From: Liolophura sinensis
Taxonomy: Eukaryota > Mollusca > Polyplacophora > Chitonida > Chitonidae
Length of the DNA stretch: 64,000 bases
Direction of reading: 5' to 3'
Assembly (NCBI RefSeq): GCF_032854445.1
Contig: NC_088304.1
Coordinates: 13,587,704-13,651,703 of the forward strand
Shown here: positions 11,741 to 24,900 of the stretch, one piece after another
Layout: the number at the start of each line of letters is the position of its first letter
How positions within the stretch are numbered: the first letter of the stretch is position 1
Position numbers and translations under genes: made by a program
The notes under the pieces: generated by a model
Told to the model about the DNA's origin: nothing
The model's input: only the letters and a program-made list of their open reading frames with translations
Databases searched by the model: none

Positions 11741-11860
11741 CATGCACGTGACTTTGTTGTTAGGCGCACATGGCGTTAACGGATAGGATCACGTACTGAC
11801 GCCTGCGTGGTCTACTGATGTCGTGTACGATAAAACATTCGAGCTAGTCTCGCGTGAAAG
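11741..11860 (+). promoter_or_regulatory. CpG-richer candidate promoter/5' UTR
   Basis: Local rise in CpG (GCGTTAACG, GACGCCTGCG, TCGCGTG) with an E-box, GCACGTGAC, at about 11744. It ends at an ATG (11861) followed by a good donor. It could be the promoter of a short unidentified gene or an upstream promoter of RAD9. Confidence 0.3.
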
Positions 11861-11872
11861 ATGGCTCGGAAG
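11861..11872 (+). CDS. Putative first coding exon of an unidentified gene (M-A-R-K)
   Basis: ATGGCTCGGAAG|GTAAGA: a start codon in reasonable context (AAAGATGG) and a strong 5' splice site in phase 0, just after a CpG-richer stretch. A phase-0 acceptor with an open exon occurs at 13976. No family recognised. It may instead be an untranslated or upstream exon of RAD9. Confidence 0.25.
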
Positions 11873-11926
11873 GTAAGATTGTTGCCTTCCGAAAACGCGG
11901 TAATTTGTCATGCGATGGTGCGTTCA

Positions 11927-12175
11927 CTCAAAAATTAACCTGTTAATTTTGACAAAGTCGGTTGTCTGAGTGATTCTAGAATGCATTGTGTTGTTGTTAC
12001 ATAATACTGTGATATATCTAACAGGATATTCTGTTAGCCTAACAGAATCTTTATGTTGAATTAATAGAATGTGTGTGTGTTATATTTAACAGAATAATCT
12101 GCTTCAATAGCAAATTGCATTCTAGCAGAACTCAGACAACAGACTTTCTGATAAATTTAAATTATTTTTTTTGAG
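11927..12175. mobile_element. MITE-like foldback element
   Basis: About 249 bp flanked by inverted ends CTCAAAAATTAA and TTTTTTTTGAG. A longer inverted pair lies inside: AGTCGGTTGTCTGAG near 11958 and CTCAGACAACAGACT near 12131, with matching TCTAGAATGCA / TGCATTCTAG further in. The middle contains more short palindromes (AACAGGATATTCTGTTAG). Confidence 0.65.
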
Positions 12176-13975
12176 AGTTGTCTTTTCCGTATCGGTCATA
12201 CCCATTTAAAAATGTGGCATACAATGCCTGCAGGAGGTTGACAGTGCATGTCGAGATGAATGAACGCTTCCGGCTTCCACAATTAGACCTACCCCCATGT
12301 ACCTGACAGTCCTATGGAAGCCGATGAAAACCCTTGTAATACACGTTAAAGTTATAACCACGACATCTCTTATATCGCGTTACCTCCCTCTGCCACCTAC
12401 CCACCTCCCCATTTACAGCGAAGCGAGGCAGCAGTGTGAGGTATCAGCATATTTCGCTGCCTCGTTGTTTCACTTCGCCGTACGTTGTTACCTCGTTTTT
12501 CCTCTTCGCTACCTCATTCTGTATTTGGGAGGCTGAGTTACAGCGAATGTCCTCTTATCAGTTTCCATGCAAACCACTGAAACGTGAAGCACAGTAGTCA
12601 GACCGATGGAAAGTGGAATGGAACGATTTACGAGTCAGGCGTCTACAATATGCATTAAAAGCGATGTGATAATGTTTGGAATAATAACATTTATTTGTCT
12701 CCCTTTTGTCTTCTTATCATCTTATCAGTTAAGATGAAATTTGTGCACACCCTGTCCTTCAACCAGACTCCAACCATTTGTGTTTGGGTGGAGATCCGAG
12801 ATATTTATTTGTTTACTTCTTTGATTGGTTGTTGTTTAATGGAACTTTTTTAATATAATTTTTCACATATGCGTGAAGGCTATGAGATTTATTGGTGGAG
12901 GAAACCGTAACGCCCTTGGTAAGCCATGGCCACTGGTGAATATTCCTCTAATGTAACGTACAGGAATATAGTGTGACGTACTGATTTGCGCGTCATAATG
13001 GAGGACAAATGAAATGAAGACAAATTATCTTCAACGAAAGTTCCACGAGTGTCGACTGCCACTTATATTGTCCATTTAAGTCGCCACGAACAAGGGGAGA
13101 GGGAAATATGCAAATTTCCTACCTAAAAACCCGAATTGAACCCGCGCCCAGCGTGCCTCGTGGCTTGGAGTTGTCCATCTTACCGCTGAGGCATGTCACC
13201 CTTCTGGTGGAAGTTTAAAGACTATATATATACACAACTGATTTTAACTGACCCGAAATAATTCTTCTGTTCAGGTTATTCAAATAATCAATTATAGCTA
13301 ATTCCGGAAAACAGAAATGAGATGTAACCCTTATAAAGATTCGCGACGTCTCTGAACAATCACTGGTTATGTAACAATATCTCATTGTAGCCCTGTGTGC
13401 AGATGAAGCGCAACAATTCAGTAAAAAGTTATGGGCCAGATCGGGAGAGAAGCTTTAAGCAGAAGCTTTGAACTGGTCAAATGCGTGATTTCTTCATCTT
13501 TGCCCTCAGAAGGTGTAGGACTCCATGACGCTCGCCATCCGTGAGCTCCTTGGTACGAATTCATAGTGTCGAGCATCCGGGTTCCTGGCAAGGACCAGGC
13601 GGTGATAAATCACATGACGCTAAATGGGAGAAATGCTTATTTTTGCCGATTCTTTAAGTTTACAGAACAACAGGACATAGAAACTACCATATCTGATGGC
13701 TATATGGACATTCTTATTACTTCTCCAGAAATAATTTTCTTACATAAAAGCTGTGTTTTTTTTTGGTTTTTTTGTGGGGGGGCGGGGGGATATATTTTTA
13801 TTATTTGTTAAATACTAAAATCATTTTCTATACCTATCGCTCCTGGGTTAAATTCGCTTTGATTCCACCCCCAATACTTTACTCATGTGACCATGCAAAG
13901 AGTGTGCTGATGATTGGCTCACAGCAGTTATGACATCACTACAAAACTATAAATAGCGTTGATGCTATTATTTAG
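12176..13975. other. Non-coding stretch, no gene recognised
   Basis: Holds a GC-richer segment at 12410-12550 with partly inverted pieces (GCGAAGCGAGGCAGCAG and CGCTGCCTCG) and a G-rich run at 13770-13790. Open frames are short and without splice support. Confidence 0.4.
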
Positions 13976-14126
13976 AATGAGGACAGACTCGATGAAGAAG
14001 AGAAGAAAACAAAGCTGGAGGGCCTGAGCCTAGATATGCTCAGCACGCCTCTTCTCGTCGAACGGGAACATGCCAGTGATGCTTGTTACAAATGTCCTAA
14101 CTATGATCAAAATGATTTTCTAAGCT
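13976..14126 (+). CDS. Putative internal exon of an unidentified gene
   Basis: 151 nt between acceptor CTATTATTTAG and a perfect donor, AGCT|GTAAGTG. It encodes about 50 acidic residues beginning NEDRLDEEEKKTKLEGLSLD and ending CYKCPNYDQNDFLS. Without splicing the frame stops at TGA 14130-14132, then stays open for another 45 codons. No homolog recognised. Plausible but unproven; it could be a decayed coding fragment. Confidence 0.28.
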
Positions 14127-15891
14127 GTAAGTGAGCAACCGAAAAGCAAATAAATAGCTCAACCCAGGACTGCTCGTCATATGACGAAAGTGATGCTGGT
14201 GGTATGTCGATAATAGACGAGCGTCTCGAGTATCCAAGTCGAGCAAATGCAGCCGATGAAACCCATCGATGATGGATGTACAGTATCTAAGCGTTAAGTC
14301 GGGTATTCGTCCACCACTCTTAAACCAAGAATTAAGGGACGTTTTAAGTCGATAATCGCAAGAACCTTTTGCAGAATAACTTGGAATCTATGCGTCGAAC
14401 AGACATTCGTATACCGCAGGACTAATTCCCAAAACGACACTCAACACAAACCAGCAAAGAGCTAAGAAAGCATATAAAGAACGAAAATAGGATAGAATCA
14501 TGCAAAGCACTCCACCACACCAAAGTTGATGGATTTCTCCCGGCCTTCATTAAATGTCTCCATTGCTTCCTCTACCATAAGCTGTCTGTCCTCGTACGCA
14601 TGCCGACGCTGACATCGTCGATGAGCCCATAGCATAGTGTAACGGTAAGTCCATAACGTTCTAAAAACACATTGCCTTGCCGTGTGAAAGCAATAGTTGT
14701 AAACTTCCTCACAAAAGACACACGAGAAAAGACGGTGATCTCATCGATGAGGGTCTAAGCACACGGAAATACAACTTGATCGTATGCTCTAAACGGCAGA
14801 ACCAATGCTGACATCAAGGCTCCTCCGCTACCAGATCATTTCCATAAGAGGAATAAGCATGCTTATCGCAGCCTAAATAAAAAATAGACTCTATACTCTG
14901 TCAGGGAGGATCGGTCATTGGTATTGTTTTTCTGTCTAATTAAATACCCCAAGGCCCAGTTGCTCAAAACTGGTTCAAGACTTAATACAAAAATTAACTT
15001 TAAGCCAAGTCTTCAGTTTTGCAATTACCCTTAACAAAATTGTGTTACAGTAGATTACATATGAGCAAAAACTGCTGCTTTTATACTTTGTCGTTGGAGA
15101 ACTGCGTTGGCTGCAGAGTTTGGATAAAAATTTAGATATAAAATATGACTTGACGCCACTGTTAGCTAGGCCCTAATACACTTTCGAACAACTGGGACTA
15201 GAGCATTTGATCAAATCTAGGCATTAGGTGAATCTTTCGCAGTAAACAGAATACAGGATAGGCTACTAGAATATTCTGTGGACGCCATAGGTAGCCTAAA
15301 CCTATAGTGTTTGTTTCATTAAATCTTTGAAAAATAGGATGCTAATTAAGACTGTTGTAGCTCACCACACATTTTGCATTTTTTGAAACTAATTAAGATA
15401 CTAGGTCCCATGTCATTTATTTTTCTTGATTCATGATGAAAATATGCGTGTACTTCATACTTTGACATTTTGACGTAATTTGAATTGTATATACAGTATA
15501 CTCAAGAAATGTCTCACTTGGGCTATATGATGCGTCCTGGGGTTTATGGCAAAGCCGTATATTCAAACTGGACGTGTATTAAACAACGTTTTGTGCCTAT
15601 GATATTTAACACAGCATGGCTACTGAATAGGTGAATAGGTGGACCCAACTCCGCCTCCTGCGTCATCGACTCGTCCCTTTTTCTTTAACGGAAATAAATA
15701 AAAGTAAAAGGTACGAGTGTAATGCTTCGCTTCCTCTAAGAATATCCGGTCTACATGTTGACATCCTTTCAGATGAAAAAGTGTCAATCTCACAAATACA
15801 GAGCGGCAAAATGGAAACGACTATGTGACAAGGGGATGTTTAGCGATGAATTATACACAGTGTCGATATGTGAAAAGTATGATCAGCAAAA
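14127..15891. other. Intergenic DNA upstream of RAD9
   Basis: 14160-14880 is richer in CpG than its surroundings and contains fragmented open frames on both strands, possibly an old coding or transposon relic. From 14940 the sequence is AT-rich. A short GC-richer block at 15640-15690 (CTGCGTCATCGACTCG, CRE-like) is the nearest promoter candidate for RAD9. Confidence 0.35.
14505..14746 (-). other. Stop-to-stop open frame, about 80 codons, on the minus strand
   Basis: Reads through a Cys/His/Tyr-rich segment (DHRLFSCVFCEEVYNYCFHT) to EKSINFGVVECFA and a TGA near 14498-14505. No start codon at its 5' end, but an acceptor-like GTGTTTTTAG lies inside. CpG is higher here than in flanking DNA. It may be chance, since open frames of this size are frequent in the window. 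Confidence 0.15.
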
Positions 15892-15925
15892 ATGAAGTGT
15901 ATTATTCCTGGGATCCACGTAAAAG
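15892..15925 (+). CDS. RAD9: RAD9 exon 1
   Basis: 34 nt: ATG then [10 protein letters not shown] plus one base; donor AAAG|GTTGGT. Vertebrate RAD9 also starts MKC and breaks after NVK in the same phase, which fixes this start. A spliced 5' UTR further upstream is possible. Confidence 0.88.
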
Positions 15926-18900
15926 GTTGGTTTTCTTGAGGCAGTTGGTGTTGGTTACCGGACGATTGGTGTTTCGACACATTAACAACAACAACAACAA
16001 ACTTCAGCTGGCACCGCAGATATGTTGAACTTCCACTGATAGTTGTTAACAATCGGGTGACGTCTGTGTTTGTCGTTGACCCACTTCTCATATGTTCCTT
16101 ATGAAAAGCAGATTCTTCAGTGAATCTACCACGTGACAGCACCGGATTCAGAAATTAGACCGAGATTACCCTGACGTTTGGTTTGGCAAAATTTTGCTCA
16201 CTCATGGATGGCCCCAAACCAACATCAGAGCGCGTTCCATTTAGAAACCTGATGCAGTACGTTGTCGTGGCAGTGTATCACTGCGTTTGAGACCAAAATT
16301 ATCTATCAAATACGTCTCCACAGCCTTAAGGTTGCAGACACTTATGTTCCTTATCTTTTCGTCTGTCAATTTATCGATCTGTTATTTCACAGGCCGCATG
16401 GGTTCGAGATTCCTTGGTAATTCACAAAGCGAATGGCTGTACTTACAGCCTCGACATATTTCACAAAGGCATGTAACTGCATCAGGTTTTTAAATGGACT
16501 ACCGTTTGACAGAGGTTTGGGGCCATTCTGGGCCAAACAAAATTTTGCCAAACCCATGTTAGATTAATTTAGACTATGCAGAAACCAGTGTTGCCAGTTT
16601 TACTCTCAATCCTCATTTCAAATATGATAATCAGCGGTGAATGGACATGCCTCTGGTAAAGCTGGGTTTATTGCCTCGTATTGAACATTATTCTATCCCA
16701 TAATACCACCATCTTTATGTTACAGTTTTGTCAGGTCTGTAGAAGGCAATGGTAGTTCGTAGTTTATTAGTAGTTTGTTGAAATAGGCAAGTGACACTTA
16801 ATCGACTAATAACCTTGGAAAATACCCCCACCTTCCCCACTGTAGTCCAAACAACAAAGCAGAGAATCATATGCTTTTCACATGTCATATGAGAGATTTT
16901 GAAATGAGTGGTTCTAAGTATGAAGCAAGTGGTTGAGTGCAATTGATGTTTTGGCATTTTATGGTGTCTCTGTGAAATTAAGGACTGTCAGAATTTTAAA
17001 GCATAGAGTCCATCCAGATGATGTAACATTTTTCAAATCCCAGTTCCTTGAAGTCTTTAAAAGATTGTGTTTTCTTTCCTTTTTTAGTGTTTGGTCGGGC
17101 AATTCATTCCCTGTCAAAAATTGGAGAGGAATTGTATGTGGAACCACTTGAACATGGGGTAAGATGAACACCCACAGCAACACGAGCATAGCACAATGAA
17201 CACAAAACAGTGATATGGTTGCAATGATCATAGAGGTTTACGTGAACATGGAGTAAGATGAACACCCACAGCAACACGGACACAGCACAATGAACACAAA
17301 ACAGTGATATGGTTACAATGATCATAGAGGTTTACATGAACATGGGGTAAGATGAACATCCACAGCAACACAAACACAGCACAATGGACACAAAACAGTG
17401 ATAGGGTTACAATGATCATAGAGGCTTTACATGAACATGGAGTAAGATGAACACCCACAGCAACACGAACACAGCACAATGAACACAAAACAGTGATATG
17501 GTTACAATGATCATAGAGGTTTACATGAACATGGGGTAAGATGAACACCCACACCAATACGAACACTGCGCAATAAACACAAAAAAGTGATAGGGTTACA
17601 ATGATCATAGAGGTTTACATGAACATGGGGTAAGATGAACACCAACAGCAACACAGACACAGTGCACCGTGGGCACAAAACAGTGACATGGTTGCAGTGA
17701 TCAATCATAGAGGTTTAGATGAACATGGGGTAAGTTAAACATCCACAACAACACAGAAACAGTGCACCATGGGCACAAAATAGTGATATGGTTGCAGTGA
17801 TCAGTCATAGAGGTTTTACATGAACATGGGGTAAGATGAACACCCACAGCAACACAAACACAGCACAATGAACACAAAACAGTGATATGGTTACAATGAT
17901 CATAGAGGTTTACATGAACATGGGGTAAGTTGAACACCCACACCAATACGAACACTGCGCAATAAACACAAAAAAGTGATAGGGTTACAATGATCATAGA
18001 GGTTTACATAAACATGGGGTAAGATGAACACCCACAGCAACACAGACACAGTGCACCGTGCGCACAAAACAGTGACATGGTTGCAGTGATCAGTCATAGA
18101 GGTTTAGATGAACATGGGGTAAGATGAACACCCACAGCAACACAGTGTACCGTGAGGACAAAATAGTGACATGGTTGCAGTGATCAATCACAGAGGTTTA
18201 GATGAACATGGGGTAAGTTAAACACCAACAGCAACACAGACACAGTGCACCGTGGGCACAAAACAGTGACATGGTTGCAGTGATCAATCATAGAGGTTTA
18301 GATGAACATGGGGTAAGTTAAACATCCACAACAACACAGAAACAGTGCACCATGGGCACAAAATAGTGATATGGTTGCAGTGATCAGTCATAGAGGTTTA
18401 CATGAACATGGGGTAAGATGAACACCCACAGCAACACAGACACAGTGCACCATGGGCACAAAATAGTGATATGGTTGCAGTGATCAATCATAGAGGTTTT
18501 ACATGAACATGGGGTAAGTTGAACACCCACAGCAACACAGACACAGTGCACCATGGGCACAAAATAGTGACATGGTTGCAGTGATCAGTCATAGAGGTTT
18601 ACATGAACATGGGGTAAGATGAACACCCACAGCAACACAGACACAGTGCACCACGGGCACAAAATAGTGATATGGTTGCAGTGATCAGTCATAGAGGTTT
18701 ACATGAACATGGGGTAAGTTAAACACCCACAGCAACACAGACACAGTGCACCGTGGGCACAAAACAGTGACATGGTTGCAGTGATCAATCATAGAGGTTT
18801 AGATGAACATGGGGTAAGTTAAACATCCACAACAACACATACACAGTGCACCATGGGCACAAAATAGTGACATGGTTGCAGTGATCAATCATAGAGGTTT

Positions 18901-21900
18901 TACATGAACATGGGGTAAGTTGAACATCCACAACAACACAGACACAGTGCACCGTGGGCACAAAATAGTGACATGGTTGCAGTGATCAGTCATAGAGGTT
19001 TACATGAACATGGGGTAAGATGAACACCCACAGCAACACAGACACAGTGCACGATGGGCACAAAATATGATATGGTTGCAGTGATCAATCATAGAGGTTT
19101 TACATGAACATGGGGTAAGTTGAACACCCACAGCAACACAGACACAGTGCACCATGGGCACAAAATAGTGACATGGTTGCAGTGATCAGTCACAGAGGTT
19201 TACATGAACATGGGGTAAGATGAACATCCACAGCAACACGAACACAGCACAATGGACACAAAACAGTGATATGGTTACAATGATCATAGAGGTTTACATG
19301 AACATGGGGTAAGTTGAACACCCACAGCAACACAGACACAGTGCACCATGGGCACAAAATAGTGATATGGTTGCAGTGATCAGTCATAGAGGTTTACAGG
19401 AACATGGGGTAAGATGAACACCCACAGCAACACAGACACAGTGCACCATGGGCACAAAATAGTGATATGGTTGCAGTGATCAGTCATAGAGGTTTACGTG
19501 AACATGGGGTAAGATGAACACCCACAGCAACACAGACACAGTGCACCATGGGCACAAAATAGTGACATGGTTGCAGTGATCAATCACAGAGGTTTACATG
19601 AACATGGGGTAAGATGAACATCCACAGCAACATGAACACCTAGCAATTATGGAAACAGGGATACAAGTCCAGGCTATACCTTGCCTGAGCTGAATTTTAT
19701 GTATAGTACAAGATTTAACCTAGGAAACCCTATCTACGCTTTCAACCAATGAGCAGTGACTCTGTATCCCTTTAATGTTTACAGAAGTTTACACAAAACT
19801 TGGGGTAAGATGAACACCTGCAGGAACATGAACTCAGTATAGGTAACATAAACTGCAGCCTGTCTGCTCCCTGCGCTCCGCTCCATTGGCTTCCATTACT
19901 ACATTTGGTCAAAGGAGGTGCACTCCCTACCTTTTTTGCACTCCCAGTTTATCAATTCTTTGCTAACACTATACTTGAACATGGGGTGAAAGGAACAGGG
20001 TTCATTTTCACCTAGGATAAGAGGAATGCCTACCTCTGCCGAACCATGAGGTTAACAGGAACATTCAGTATAAGGTAATGCCAGTCTGAACCAGGAGCCA
20101 TATGAGCATAGAATGAACGAATGGTTACATGGCTTACAACCACTTCAGATGAACATTGACTTAGACATCACATGAAGTGAAGATAGTTTGTATGAGTGCC
20201 CTTATGTTGTGGAAAAGTCTGAAAAACTGACATTGACATAAAGCTGTTGTCATGTGGCATTGACTTAACACAAATATTTCAATGCAAACTGATATACATT
20301 CACTACCCATATATACCGTATTTCACCTAAGTTTAGAATTTTTCAAGTGACACATTTTGCTGGTTTCTGAATAATTTGTCTACCTTGTAGTGTCACTTAA
20401 GAGGGTTTTTCTTGGTGAAGTTTGAATAATCTCTTATCTGAAAAACTTAAATGTTGACATTAAAAGTATCATTTTAAGACCTTCATGTAATTCTGAAAGT
20501 ACATTTTTCAGACGAAACTTTGCGTGAAATACAGTATTTATTTGCCATAATTAATTGTAGCCTTTGACATTCTGTTTTGGTTTTTGGGCATCAATGAGTG
20601 CGCCAAAACCATTGTTCGAGTGCCGGTATCTAAACAGTACTTACGACTGCCAATCAAATAGAACCTGTCAATCAATCAACACTCTGTTTTGCTTTCAGCT
20701 GACTCTGAGAACTGTTAACTCCTCAAGATCTGCGTATGCCTGCTTCGTTTTCGCTCCAGACTTCTTCCAGCATTATGATGAAGGATCGGGGCAGATTAAC
20801 TCTTCAGATTCAGAAGACACCATCAAGTGTAAAATTACAATTAAGGTGGCTGGATCTTAAAACTACATGTATATTATATTGACACATGAAAGAAAATAGT
20901 TAGAGCGTCTGCCTCAAACTTGAGAGACACGGGATAAAGCCTGGGTCAAAACCAGGGTTGGATCATACCAAAGAGTTTCAAAAATGGTACTTGTTGCTAC
21001 CTCGCTTGGCGTCAGCACTGAGAGGTTAGAGCAAGGAAACAAGACAGGTTGGCCCAGTGTCAGTGTAATGGCACTGGTAGGGTGTCATATCTGGTGTCTT
21101 CGGCATGAACTTTAGTTGTGGCAACATTTTGGCAGCATGAACTCCCTGTGCCACAAGAAAACACAGTATATGTACACGCACCTAATGATTCCCCGTCTTC
21201 ATGTGAATGAAAAATTGTTAAGTACGACAAAAATACCTAAGCATTGCTTCATTTTGACAGCTACTAGCAGGAAACAAGATTAAATCTTCTTTCCTCATGG
21301 GTTTCCCCCCAGAGCTCTTCCTGGTTTCCACTCACTATGATGGCATATACTTCATAACAGTGTTTTCTTTGCCTTTATGTATTCTCCCAGTACTTGATTT
21401 CTTCTGTATTTATATTTACCTGTTGTTATTTATTTATTATTTATTTGATTGGTGTTTTACGCCATACTCAAGAATATTTCACTTATACGACGGCAGCCAG
21501 CATTATGGTGGGTGGAAATCGGGGCGCAGCCCAGGGGAAACCCACGACCATCTGCAGGTTGCTGGAAGACCTTCGCACGTACGGCCGGAGAGGAAGCCAA
21601 CATGAGCTGGACTTGAACTCACAGTGACCCCATTGGTGAGAGGCTCCTGGGTCATTATGCTGCGCTAGCGCGCTAACCGACTGAGCCATGGAGGCCCCAT
21701 ATACCTATTGACAAAGGCCACTTTATTTTTGTCCATTCCAGTCCTGCATGACAGTGTTCAAGTCTCTGTCCACAATTGAGAAGACCGTGGAAAGATGCAA
21801 GATTACCATGGACATGAAGGATTGTAAACTAACCTTCCAGCTACACTGTAAACATGGTGAGAATAATCGCCGTAATTTTTAGTTCTTTGAATGAATGATT

Positions 21901-24900
21901 GAATGAATGAAACCTTTATATAAAGAGGGTAACTGTTAAATTGAACAAATTGCTCTGTCCAGGGGCCTTCTATAATAATACTTGAACAAACAAAATCTAT
22001 ATACACAATTCCATTTTTGTAAACATGAAAATAGCCAGTAATACATCACTATATACATATATATACATATACGAGTTGAAATCATAAATAAAAAATAGAC
22101 ATGTTCCAACTGGTTGACATAAATTTTTAAGAATTGTGACAAAAGGGTGCTGATTTGATATGAATATAATTTACCCTTTTAATTTGTCAAGTACAATTTA
22201 CTGGTTCAAACCTGTAATGTGTTGCTTGGCCCAGTACACAGTTCGCAAATTACATTGAAATTACGGATTCCACAGAGCAACATCCAAATGAAATATGATG
22301 TAGCACAGTTGGACTACTTGCTTGTCTTTTAACGTTGCAATTTTTGGGTAAGGTGCGTAAAATGTGTATTAATAGTTCAGTTTTTGGGTTTGTTGGTGTG
22401 TTATAGGTATAGTGAAGACTCATAACCTGGCATTTATAGAGTGTGAGACGCTTCAGGCTGTGTTTTCTAAGGACACAAGCCCTAATGTGCTGAAAGCACA
22501 TGCCAGGTAAGAAATCTTACCTTAAAAGGAAACATTTAGTGGAAGGCACATGTTCTCTAAGGACACCAGCCCTAATGTGCTAAGGGCACATGCCAGGTAA
22601 GAAATCTTACCTTAAGAGGAAACATTTAGTGGAAGGCACATGTTCTCTAAGGCCACCAGCCCTAATGTGTTGACTGTGCATGCCAGGTAAGAAATCTTAC
22701 CTTAAAAGGAAACATTTAGTGAAAGGCACATGTTCTCTAAGGACACCAGCCCTAATGTGCTAAGGGCACATGCCAGGTAAGAAATCTTACCTTCAGGGGA
22801 AGCATTTTAGTGGAAGGCACATGTTCTCGAAGGCCACCAGCCCTAATGTGCTAAGGGCACATGCCAGGTAAGAAATCTTACCTTAAGAGGAAACATTTAG
22901 TGGAAGGCACATGTTCTCTAAGGATACCAGCCCTAATGTGCTAAGGGCACATGCCAGGTAAGAAATCTTACCTTAAGAGGAAACATTTAGTGGAAGGCAC
23001 ATGTTCTCTAAGGACACCAGCCCTAATGTGCTAAGGGCACATGCCAGGTAAGAAATCTTACCTTCAGGGGAAGCATTTTAGTGGAAGGCACATGTTCTCT
23101 AAGGCCACCAGCCCTAATGCGTTGACTGCGCATGCCAGGTAAGAAATCTTACCTTAAGAGGAAACATTTAGTGAAAGGCACATGTTCTCTAAGGCCACCA
23201 GCCCTAATGTGCTAAGGGCACATGCCAGTTAAGAAATCTTACCTTCAGGGAAAGCCATTTAGTGGGAGGCACATGTTCTCTAAGGCCACCAGCCCTAATG
23301 TGTTGACTGTGCATGCCAGGTAAGAAATCTTACCTTAAGAGGAAACATTTAGTGGAAGGCACATGTTCTCTAAGGACACCAGCCCTAATGTGCTAAGGGC
23401 ACATGCCAGTTAAGAAATCTTACCTTCAGGGAAAGCCATTTAGTGGAAGGCACATGTTCTCTAAGGCAACCAGCCCTAATGTGTTGACTGTGCATGCCAG
23501 GTAAGAAATCTTACCTTAAGAGGAAACATTTAGTGGAAGGCACATGTTCTCTAAGGACACAAGCCCTAATGTGCTGAAAGCACATGCCAGCTAAGAAATC
23601 TTACCTGAAGAGGAAACATTTAGTGGAAGGCACATGTTCTCTAAGGACACCAGCCCTAATGTGCTAAGGGCACATGCCAGGTGAGAAATCTTACTTTCAG
23701 AAGAAGCATTTAGTGGAAGGCACATGTTCTCTAAGGACACCAGCCCTAATGTGCTAAGGGCACATGCCAGGTAAGAAATCTTACCTTAAGAGGAAACATT
23801 TAGTGGAAGGCACATGTTAACAAGTCAGTAGGAGAGTATGTCTTAAATATGTCCATCGATTTGTTTGAAACAGTTTTGTCTCACTCAGCTTCTCCTATAA
23901 AAGTACTGAACCAGTTTCCATTTTTCCTCTGTGTCTTTATTTTTATTTCAGATTAATGGCAGATGTGGTGGGAAATTTCCAGACCAGCCAAGAGGAGGTA
24001 ACTCTGATTGTCAACTCGGAGAGGATCTCTTTCAAGAACTATGTGGAGGATGAGCCAGGTAAAAATTGAAGTCAAAGTCTTAATTGTAAAATAGTTTATG
24101 TTTTGTAAAAAGAAAATTCAAAACAAAAAGAGAGAAAAGAGGTATTTTCAGACACAAAAACGAAACAAGATAAAATCATTTATGATTAAAGAACTCCTGT
24201 AAAGAGACCACAAACTAAGTTTACTTTCAGAAAATACCAACTTCGATATATTGACAAGTTTTGTTTTTACAGAGTAATTAATCTCTTTAACAGTTTCAAT
24301 TTGGCCAAAATTACTAAAAGCTAAAAGAGAAGGCAATGTTAGAGCAGATGTATATATACATCAGTAAAATGTACCACATTTAGTTTAAAAAGCTTACTTT
24401 TATTTTTGTGATGTTGCATAACTGAGATATGTTATATGTAAGTTAAATGTTAAATGTTAAGGTAAATGTAAGCAGAATTGAGCACATTGAGAAAATCAAA
24501 ACGACTACCCAGGTTATTAGCTGTAACCAGTTTCTGTAGCCTGGGCACAAAGCTTACGTCACTCGTACCCTACCCACATATTGCTAAAAGGGAAAACATA
24601 GTTTTGATTCATGTTTTCTGACACAACATCGTGTTTCTTGTAAGCCGTGTAAGAATTCCGTGTGAAGAGTTGTTTTAAAGAGTTACCAAGTGCATCAGAA
24701 ACAACTGGTGTTGCCTTTTCCTCACCTCTTTAAAAATAATTAAGCCTATATTGTTTGTTTTCTTGTCTTTTAATGCATGGCGCGGAAATTAGTGAAAATT
24801 GCCCTTTTTTTGGATGTAGAAGGCCACTGCAGTCCCTGCAAAAGATGATTTACTTTGTGACAGTTACTCAGGTTTGAATGGTAACCATTTTCATCAGAGG

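Noticed and set aside
16393-16470. Candidate RAD9 exon 2 (frame with [14 protein letters not shown])
   Set aside because: Only a weak likeness. The exon at 17088-17158 matches the family throughout and fits the phase.
17104-19387. Series of minus-strand open frames (65-126 codons) with hydrophobic repeats
   Set aside because: They are the reverse reading of the exon 2 donor array; the repeats rather than coding selection keep them open.
17140-23820. Regular repeats resembling a CRISPR array
   Set aside because: Units are contiguous copies without unique spacers, and the genome is eukaryotic.
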